Assembly: GCA_037445225.1 (NCBI GenBank)
Contig: JBBIKW010000002.1
Location: 62,001-126,000 of the forward strand
Direction: 5' to 3'
DNA length: 64,000 nt
Source: M3007 sp037445225
GTDB taxonomy: Bacteria; Bacteroidota; Bacteroidia; Chitinophagales; Saprospiraceae
Both the position numbers and the translations under genes were made by a program. Of this stretch, positions 58,580 through 64,000 are shown one piece after another. The notes under the pieces were generated by a model, which saw only the letters and a list, made by a program, of their open reading frames with translations, was not told the origin of the DNA and searched no databases. Numbering within the stretch: position 1 is the first letter of the stretch; every line of letters starts with the position of its first letter.

Positions 58580-59347
58580 ATGAAAAAACGGGATTTTTTA
58601 AAAACTTCGCTTTGGGTTGCGGCAGGAACCGTTCTGGCACCCGTGCTGAGTGCGTGCGGCTCGTCAAAGAATTCTGGCAAGGACAGGTTGCCCACTATTC
58701 CTCCACCTAAGTTGCGCCGCACTTCGCCGTTCACATTGCCCGCGCTGCCCTATCCCTCTGATGCGTTAGAACCCTACATCGACAAACAGACCATGGAAAT
58801 TCACCACGGCAAGCACCATGGGGGATATGTGAACAATCTCAACAGCGCTGTGGTAGGAACGGTGTATGCCGAGTACGAGCTCGAAGACATCTTGATGCGG
58901 ATTACTCCGGCAGAGGCGGACCTTAAAATTCGCAATAACGCGGGAGGGCACTGGAACCACACCTTCTTCTGGCAGATTCTAAAGCCCGGAGGAGCACCGT
59001 TGCCCGAAGGTCAGTTTTCCGCAGCCTTAACTAAGGCATTTGGCTCGTTTGAACAGTTTAAGACTGCTTTTTCGGATGCCGCCAAAAGCGTCTTTGGCTC
59101 AGGCTGGGCTTGGTTGTGCGTGGGCAAGGACAAAAGCCTTTTCATCACGACTACGCCCAACCAAGACAATCCGCTTATGATGCAAATTGTCGCTAAGACA
59201 GGTACGCCCATCTTTGGCCTTGACGTCTGGGAGCATGCCTATTATTTGAAATATCAAAATCGGCGTCCCGACTATATCAACGCCTTTTTTAACGTCGTCA
59301 ATTGGGAAGAAGTCGCCCTTCGCTACGACCGCGCTATGTTCGGTTGA
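58580..59347 (+). CDS. sodA: Lipoprotein superoxide dismutase (Mn/Fe family)
   Basis: A 255-residue protein. An N-terminal signal MKKRDFLKTSLWVAAGTVLA with Tat-like KRDFLK and lipobox LSAC (Cys26) is followed by a linker and a complete Fe/Mn superoxide dismutase domain. Metal ligands are His75 (MEIHHGKHHGGYV), His127 (GGHWNHTFFW), Asp215 and His219 (LDVWEHAYYLKY). Gln195 in PNQDNP matches the second-sphere Gln of Mn-type enzymes. It probably detoxifies superoxide outside the cytoplasm. No second SOD is in the window. Confidence 0.9.
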   Translation: MKKRDFLKTSLWVAAGTVLAPVLSACGSSKNSGKDRLPTIPPPKLRRTSPFTLPALPYPSDALEPYIDKQTMEIHHGKHHGGYVNNLNSAVVGTVYAEYELEDILMRITPAEADLKIRNNAGGHWNHTFFWQILKPGGAPLPEGQFSAALTKAFGSFEQFKTAFSDAAKSVFGSGWAWLCVGKDKSLFITTTPNQDNPLMMQIVAKTGTPIFGLDVWEHAYYLKYQNRRPDYINAFFNVVNWEEVALRYDRAMFG

Positions 59348-59413
59348 GCAAGGGCTATTCTAAAAGAAGGCGGTGCCGAAGAAGATAGGAGCATGCCCTT
59401 GCTCCCGATCTTC
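59346..59413 (+). other. Two mutually exclusive hairpins after the sod gene
   Basis: GAGCAAGGGC (59346-59355) can pair with GCCCTTGCTC (59395-59404). Alternatively GAAGAT-A-GGAGCA (59381-59393) can pair with TGCTCC-CG-ATCTTC (59400-59413). The two use the same 59400-59404 bases, so only one can form. It overlaps the sod stop codon. Attenuator or RNA-stability role is possible; it could equally be chance. Confidence 0.35.
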
Positions 59414-59554
59414 CTGCCAAAGGTTTGAGAGATAGGTTCACCCCTACTGAGACGCGACAGGAGGGCGCTTGCTTTTACCTGATGGGTCAAAGAACAGCAC
59501 CAGGCACTCAAACCAAAGCGCCCTGCTTTGCGTTTAAATGTCAAACAGGCCGCG

Positions 59555-60643
59555 ATGCTGGGTTACCGCTTTTCTGAGTATAGGGCCGACGCCGAACAGG
59601 CTCCTTTCGAGCGCCTGCTCCGCATCTTTCAAGAGCTGCTGCTGTATACATCGGGCAACGTCGAAGAGGCTTTGGCTTGGCTGACGGAGCTAGATAAGGT
59701 TTATCACCTCACCACTCCAGACTACGGCATTGGCGACTTTATTCGCGACTTAGAAGAAAAAGGCTACATCCGTCGAGATGGCAACGGACAGGGCGGCTTC
59801 CGCCCAACGGCCAAGATGGAAATTGCTCTGCGTCAGAAAAGCTTAGAAGACATCTTCGGCGACCTGAAAGAGGCCAAAAGTGGCCAGCACAATACCTCTT
59901 TTATCGGTCGGGGCGACGAGTTCACTGCAGATGTAAAGCCCTACGAGTTCGGCGATGCGCTAGAAAATTTGGCCGTGACCAATTCTTTGCGAAATGCTTA
60001 TATCCATCACGGTATCGACGATTTCCGACTAACGCCCGAGGATCTGGAGGTGTACGAAACGTACTACCAGAGCCAAATGTCCTCGGTGCTCATGATCGAT
60101 GTTTCGCATTCCATGGTACTCTACGGCGAAGACCGCATCACGCCGGCAAAGAAGGTCGCCCTTGCTTTAGCAGAGTTCATCCAACGGCAATTTCCTAAAG
60201 ACACTTTAGACATCATCGCCTTTGGAGATGATGCCTGGCCTATTCAACTCAAAGACGTTCCCTACTTAGAGGCAGGGCCTTATCACACCAACACGGTGGC
60301 AGGTTTGGAGTTGGCCATGGATATTTTACGCCGTAGGCGCAACCCGAATAAACAGATTTTCATGGTCACCGACGGCAAACCCACGTGCCTGAAAATAGGC
60401 AAAAACTACTACAAAAATGCCTTTGGATTGGACCGAAAAATCATCAACCGGTGCCTCAACCTTGCCGTTCGCTGCCGAAAATTGGACATCTCGATTACTA
60501 CCTTCATGATCGCCCGCGATCCTTATTTGGTGCGCTTTGTCGAGGCCTTCACGCAAGCCAACAACGGGAAGGCTTTTTATTCTTCTCTTCAGGGATTGGG
60601 CTCCTTTGTGTTGGACAGTTACAAAAAGCGCAAGCGCAAATAG
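59555..60643 (+). CDS. VWA-domain protein
   Basis: A 362-residue cytoplasmic protein. It has MLGYRFSEYRADAEQAPFER, FQELLLYTSGNVEEALAWLT and YGIGDFIRDLEEKGYIRRDG, then a von Willebrand A domain with the MIDAS motif DVSHSM in SSVLMIDVSHSMVLYGEDRI and QIFMVTDGKPTCLKIG. Such proteins work with MoxR-type AAA+ ATPases; the closest MoxR gene here is at 29.0 kb. The frame is open nine codons further upstream to 59528; 59555 is chosen by the usual N-terminal MxGYRFSxY. Confidence 0.82.
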   Translation: MLGYRFSEYRADAEQAPFERLLRIFQELLLYTSGNVEEALAWLTELDKVYHLTTPDYGIGDFIRDLEEKGYIRRDGNGQGGFRPTAKMEIALRQKSLEDIFGDLKEAKSGQHNTSFIGRGDEFTADVKPYEFGDALENLAVTNSLRNAYIHHGIDDFRLTPEDLEVYETYYQSQMSSVLMIDVSHSMVLYGEDRITPAKKVALALAEFIQRQFPKDTLDIIAFGDDAWPIQLKDVPYLEAGPYHTNTVAGLELAMDILRRRRNPNKQIFMVTDGKPTCLKIGKNYYKNAFGLDRKIINRCLNLAVRCRKLDISITTFMIARDPYLVRFVEAFTQANNGKAFYSSLQGLGSFVLDSYKKRKRK

Positions 60644-60661
60644 GCCGCGCGGCCAGAGCGC

Positions 60662-61138
60662 TTATTTATTCAGGTAAGCCGAGTACATCCAAACGAGTTT
60701 TTCTTGTTGACGGATATAATCGCTCATCAAGGCATTTGTCCCTTCATCTCCAATGTCGGCGGATATCTCCAGCAATTCGCGCTGAAGAGGAAGGATGATT
60801 CGAAAGGCATTTAAGATGTCCTCCACAGCTTTCATACCATCGCTCACCTCGCTGCTTTCCGCAATTTGAGCGATGCGTTGGTATTCCGAATACCGGTGCT
60901 GAGGCGCAAATCCCAACGTCAAGATGCGCTCTGCAATTTCGTCGATCTTGACGAGCAAGTCGTTATAGAGTTCCTCAAACTTTTGGTGCAACTCGAAAAA
61001 CTTATCTCCGCGCACGTTCCAGTGATAGCCGCGCACGTTTTGATAAAAGATGGCGTAGTTCGCTAGTAAATGCCCCAATTTTTCTACTGCTTGAGCACTT
61101 TTTGTGGCGTCCAAACCTATTGCATTGCGTTCGCTCAT
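60662..61138 (-). CDS. dps: Dps-family DNA-protecting ferritin-like protein
   Basis: A 158-residue protein with the Dps ferroxidase motifs FYQNVRGYHWNVRGDKFFEL and FEELYNDLLVKIDEIAERIL, followed by FRIILPLQRELLEISADIGD and MSDYIRQQEKLVWMYSAYL. Dps forms dodecamers storing iron and protecting DNA from peroxide. The start at 61138 is preferred; the frame is open to 61285. It is adjacent to SOD and VWA genes, but transcribed separately. Confidence 0.9.
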   Translation of the reverse strand: MSERNAIGLDATKSAQAVEKLGHLLANYAIFYQNVRGYHWNVRGDKFFELHQKFEELYNDLLVKIDEIAERILTLGFAPQHRYSEYQRIAQIAESSEVSDGMKAVEDILNAFRIILPLQRELLEISADIGDEGTNALMSDYIRQQEKLVWMYSAYLNK

Positions 61139-61321
61139 AAATATCCATCCATTTTTGTTGGCTAAAACGAATGAGGACGAGGGAAGGTTCGCGTTTTTGG
61201 CCCCAGGCATACTTGAGAGGTCTAAGCTTACTTGTAACAGGATGAAGTGAAGTGCGATTCGACATGCCTGACCTTGCTTCAGCACAGGATGTTTAATCTA
61301 ATGGGAGCAAGCGCCGAACCA

Positions 61322-62125
61322 TTAGTTCCTTAAGAACCACTCAGTAACGATCCTAACACCTGCGCTACACCAAAAAGGCAATGGATTTTCTCCTCCGATA
61401 CCTTTTCCTATCGTCATGTCTATTTGAAAGAGGTCGCTGAAGAAGAGCCGGTAGCCGACTTGGTATGCTAAACCCGTTCCCGGTACATAGGGGTCGCCAG
61501 AGATAAACTCTCCGACAAAGTGCCAGCCCTTGTACACCTTTATTTGCGTGCCTAAGCCCCACGTGTTCAGGAGTTGGTCTTCTCCAGCGATGTGTAGGTA
61601 GTTGGCTCCCAAGTTGGCGTGAAAGAGAAATCTCTCTCCCTCTCCAAGGCATTGGGAAACAGTCACATAGCCAAACGACCCGTAACCGCCGGGCTTGAAA
61701 GAGCCTTTGCCAAAGGGCAGGAAAGTTCCCAGCACAATGCCGTAGCCGGGCGCTTTGTTGGGCCTATATTCCCTAAACAGGTACTTTGCTTGAAGTAAGG
61801 GAAGTGCATAGGCAAAGGAGCGCTCTTCCGCATCTCCCTGCTCATAACCGAAAACACCGCCCAAGGTGAGCTCTAGCTTTCGAGTTGGGCCATAGGCAAA
61901 AACGACCCACTGTTGACCACTTTCGCTGTCGAGCCTAAACCAAGACTCCATCTGGGCTAATTGCCGCCCTACCACTCGAGCATCGTCCGTAATAAAGGGC
62001 CGCACTTCATCTGCGTCCCATACATAGTGTAGGGAGGATGCAGTGGCTTGCAGCGCTACAAATTGTCCAAATGCTAAAGAGCAGGCGCCTACGTTTAGCC
62101 AAAGCAAAAAGATAGCAACCTTCAT
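61322..62125 (-). CDS. Outer-membrane beta-barrel protein (transporter-like, PF13557-type)
   Basis: A 267-residue exported protein. Signal peptide MKVAIFLLWLNVGACSLAFG, then RPFITDDARVVGRQLAQMES and a run of amphipathic beta strands (KLELTLGGVFGYEQGD; LQAKYLFREYRPNKAPGYG; LFHANLGANYLHIAGEDQLL), ending in WFLRN. The PFITDDA element near the N-terminus is seen in the 'MetA-pathway' transporter-like family. A specific substrate is unknown. Confidence 0.72.
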   Translation of the reverse strand: MKVAIFLLWLNVGACSLAFGQFVALQATASSLHYVWDADEVRPFITDDARVVGRQLAQMESWFRLDSESGQQWVVFAYGPTRKLELTLGGVFGYEQGDAEERSFAYALPLLQAKYLFREYRPNKAPGYGIVLGTFLPFGKGSFKPGGYGSFGYVTVSQCLGEGERFLFHANLGANYLHIAGEDQLLNTWGLGTQIKVYKGWHFVGEFISGDPYVPGTGLAYQVGYRLFFSDLFQIDMTIGKGIGGENPLPFWCSAGVRIVTEWFLRN

Positions 62126-62307
62126 GAGCGGACTTTTTCTTGAACAAATGCGTTTTTTAGTGAGGAGGAGGGGATTTGCGCGTAAAGAAAAGACGAATGC
62201 CTCAGAGATGTCTTTTAGGTTTCATCGTTTGCAGTTTTTCTTGAGATGCAGATAGTGACAAAGCCTTTGGGTAGAATAGAGATGGGGAATAAAAAACCCA
62301 GAATAAG

Positions 62308-62339
62308 TTTGGTTTACTATGACGATTTTCGTATCTTTG
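62308..62339 (+). promoter_or_regulatory. Bacteroidota-type promoter for rpsU
   Basis: TTTG at 62308-62311, 20 bases, then TATCTTTG at 62332-62339, an excellent match. The rpsU ATG is 50 bases downstream. Confidence 0.65.
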
Positions 62340-62389
62340 CAGCCCGTTTTGTTAAACGCATTTTCAACAAGTAAAAAAGGAAAGGTTGC

Positions 62390-62584
62390 ATGCTCATTGT
62401 CGAAATCAAGGATGGCGACACCATTGACAAAGCACTCAAGAAGTACAAGAAGAAGTTCGACCGATCGGGTATTTTGCGAGAAATTCGCCGCCGAAAAGCC
62501 TACAGCAAGCCTTCTGTAGAGCGTCGGTCGGAGGTGCTGCGCGCCATCTATCGAGAAAAGATGTACGGAAGTAAGAACAATTAG
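62390..62584 (+). CDS. rpsU: 30S ribosomal protein S21
   Basis: A 64-residue basic protein with MLIVEIKDGDTIDKALKKYK, KKFDRSGILREIRRRKAYSK and the tail SVERRSEVLRAIYREKMYG, matching S21 over its full length. S21 helps start-site selection on the 30S subunit. It is followed 52 bases later by the tyrosine recombinase gene, a common order in Bacteroidota. Confidence 0.93.
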   Translation: MLIVEIKDGDTIDKALKKYKKKFDRSGILREIRRRKAYSKPSVERRSEVLRAIYREKMYGSKNN

Positions 62585-62636
62585 AATACTCCTTCTCGCA
62601 GGCGGGCTGCGCGCCGGTGGAAGGAGCAGAAGGCCA

Positions 62637-63545
62637 ATGCAGGCTGAGTTTGCCATGTTCCACGAGGACTCTTTTTTGCAGTACCTAACTGTTGAGCGCC
62701 GCTTGTCGGCACATACTACCCTGGCTTATCGACGAGACTTGTCGGATTTTTTACAATTTATTCAGGGCCAATGCCTCACCGCTGTTACAGAGGTGGGGCA
62801 TTGGCACATACGGGCCTGGGCGGCCAGCCAGCTTCAGCGGGGCGTGAGTGCGCGCAGCGTCAATCGCCGGCTCTCCTGCCTAAAAACCTATTTCAAGTAC
62901 TTGAAATCGCGCGGATGGGTAACCGCCGACCCCATGCGCAAGGTACAAGGGCCGCGAATGGGGCGGCGCTTGCCCGTATTCCTCGCGGAAACGGCCATGG
63001 CTGCCCTCTTCACTCAGGTGACGTTTCCCACAGACTACGTCGGGCAGCTGGAGCGCATGCTCTTAGAGGTACTTTACGGGACGGGTATTCGCTGCGGCGA
63101 GCTCATCGCGCTGCGCGTGCAGGATGTGGATTTAGAGCGGTCGGTTCTACACATACAGGGCAAGGGAAGTAGAGAGCGAACCGTGCCCTTGGCGCGTTAC
63201 CTAGCTGAAGCGTTGGCCGATTTTGTTCGCTTGCGCCGCGACAGCTTCCCATTTACTGCACATCCATGGCTTTTTTTGAGCAAAAAAGGTGAACAACTTA
63301 AACCCAACTTTGTCTATCGCGTTGTTTATAAGTACCTCTCTGCTGTGAGCGATGCCGAACAGCGCAGCCCGCACGTTTTGCGCCATACCTTTGCTACTCA
63401 CCTTTCCAATCGAGGAGCCGACTTGAAAGCCATCAAAGAGTTATTAGGGCACAGCAGTTTGGCTGCTACGCAGATATATACGCACAACAGCATCGGCCGC
63501 CTCATAGAAGTGTACGAACAAGCGCACCCAAAGGGACAGGACTAA
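62637..63545 (+). CDS. xerC: Tyrosine recombinase XerC/XerD
   Basis: A 302-residue site-specific recombinase. The N-terminal SAM-like domain (FLQYLTVERRLSAHTTLAYR) is followed by the catalytic domain: Arg152 in LYGTGIRCGELIALR, Lys176 in IQGKGSRERTVPL, His246 and Arg249 in SPHVLRHTFATHLS, His272 in LLGHSSLAATQ, and nucleophile Tyr281 in QIYTHNSI. It resolves chromosome dimers at dif and differs from phage integrases in length and sequence. It could be XerC or XerD; the position after rpsU favours XerC. A start at 62655 (MFHED) is an alternative. Confidence 0.88.
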   Translation: MQAEFAMFHEDSFLQYLTVERRLSAHTTLAYRRDLSDFLQFIQGQCLTAVTEVGHWHIRAWAASQLQRGVSARSVNRRLSCLKTYFKYLKSRGWVTADPMRKVQGPRMGRRLPVFLAETAMAALFTQVTFPTDYVGQLERMLLEVLYGTGIRCGELIALRVQDVDLERSVLHIQGKGSRERTVPLARYLAEALADFVRLRRDSFPFTAHPWLFLSKKGEQLKPNFVYRVVYKYLSAVSDAEQRSPHVLRHTFATHLSNRGADLKAIKELLGHSSLAATQIYTHNSIGRLIEVYEQAHPKGQD

Positions 63546-63557
63546 CCTCCATATCGT

Positions 63558-64000
63558 ATGACGGCACTACCAGAGTACTCCTCCGACAGCCTGCTGCTCA
63601 TTCGCGAAAGCGCGCGCGCTTTCGCTGAGACGTATATCCGCCCCCATGTGATGGAGTGGGACGAGGCCCAGCATTTCCCCGTCGACCTATTTCAGAAGAT
63701 GGGAGAGCAGGGCTTCATGGGGGTGCTCATACCCGAGGAGTACGGCGGTGCAGGATTGGGTTATCAAGAATACATCACCATCATTGAGGAAATAGCCAAA
63801 GTGTGTGGCTCTATCGGCCTAAGTCTCGCTGCCCACAATTCATTGTGTACCAATCATATATATACCTTTGGCAGCGAAGAGCAACGCAGAAAGTACCTGC
63901 CTCTTTTGGCCAGTGGTCAGTGGATTGGCGCCTGGGCGCTGACAGAGCCCAACACGGGTAGCGATGCCGGCAGGATGCAATGTGTGGCCTGCCGCGAGGG
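63558..64000 (+). CDS. Acyl-CoA dehydrogenase, N-terminal part (cut by window edge)
   Basis: The frame from the ATG at 63558 is open for 147 codons to the window end. It begins MTALPEYSSDSLLLIRESAR, then QKMGEQGFMGVLIPEEYGGA, and WIGAWALTEPNTGSDAG, the FAD-binding signature of acyl-CoA dehydrogenases. It catalyses the first step of fatty-acyl or branched-chain acyl-CoA oxidation; the substrate class cannot be told because the C-terminal catalytic Glu is missing. It lies 12 bases after xerC. Confidence 0.9.
   Translation, partial: MTALPEYSSDSLLLIRESARAFAETYIRPHVMEWDEAQHFPVDLFQKMGEQGFMGVLIPEEYGGAGLGYQEYITIIEEIAKVCGSIGLSLAAHNSLCTNHIYTFGSEEQRRKYLPLLASGQWIGAWALTEPNTGSDAGRMQCVACRE

Noticed and set aside
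62637..63545. Tyrosine recombinase as a phage or island integrase
   Set aside because: Length, motif pattern and position after rpsU match chromosomal XerC/XerD; no attachment sites or phage genes follow.
1..64000. CRISPR array, rRNA operon, prophage, intact toxin-antitoxin or restriction system
   Set aside because: I saw no regularly spaced repeats, no rRNA sequence and no such gene sets; only degenerate nuclease and DprA-like remnants.

Overview
The window is a gene-dense chromosomal stretch from a member of the Bacteroidota. The evidence is a DUF4835/PorD-like protein, a TonB-dependent receptor followed by a DUF4249 lipoprotein, four proteins with C-terminal type IX secretion (T9SS) sorting-type domains, the Bacteroidota-specific omega subunit in the order bamD-rpoZ-coaBC, and repeated TAnnTTTG promoter elements (the -7 box of the Bacteroidota primary sigma factor). 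Base composition looks close to 50-53% GC. I cannot place it reliably below phylum; a Chitinophagia/Saprospiria-like lineage is plausible but unproven.

Layout. 1-6.7 kb: the 5' part of mltG (minus), then bamD, rpoZ, coaBC, a PorD-like gene, an rseP-type protease, hscB, tRNA-Leu(CAA) and a MnmC-type tRNA methyltransferase. 6.7-10.5 kb (minus): a TonB receptor / DUF4249 / NadR-like kinase operon. 10.6-12.1 kb: two adjacent decayed genes, a ComF-like phosphoribosyltransferase and a DprA-like protein, with several in-frame stops. 12.3-20.6 kb: thioredoxin-like protein, aroC, LOG-family protein, a large LVIVD-repeat secreted protein, isolated paaB-paaC, a leucine-rich-repeat protein and a GbsR/MarR-like regulator. 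20.6-21.2 kb: copy A of a broken AAA-ATPase/PD-(D/E)XK-nuclease gene. 21.4-30.3 kb: a secreted M36 metalloprotease, a class A penicillin-binding protein, DUF4350, MoxR and yidD. 30.4-39.1 kb: parE, coaD, pruA, rplS, carbonic anhydrase, acetyltransferase, pyrophosphatase and a Cys/Met-type PLP enzyme. 39.3-40.2 kb: copy B of the broken nuclease gene. 40.2-49.1 kb: small secreted protein, ElaA-type acetyltransferase, CPA2 antiporter, secreted M43 protease, CBS protein, NhaD antiporter, lipoprotein methyltransferase and an M50-CBS protease. 49.1-64 kb: a UvrD-type helicase-nuclease, YceI, a T9SS cargo protein, FkbM methyltransferase, AsmA-like protein, riboflavin synthase, lipoprotein superoxide dismutase, a VWA protein, Dps, an outer-membrane protein, rpsU, a tyrosine recombinase and the 5' part of an acyl-CoA dehydrogenase.

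Themes. Most genes are core housekeeping or envelope functions: outer-membrane assembly, cell wall, T9SS cargo, and cofactor and vitamin synthesis (CoA, riboflavin, possibly NAD). The accessory signal lies in the two repeat copies and the decayed PRTase/DprA pair. The two repeat copies share a frameshift, a premature stop and an internal deletion, so a gene that was already broken seems to have been copied. No intact prophage, transposase, CRISPR array or complete defence system is visible. The most informative observations are the pseudogenes and some unusual promoter and terminator placements.
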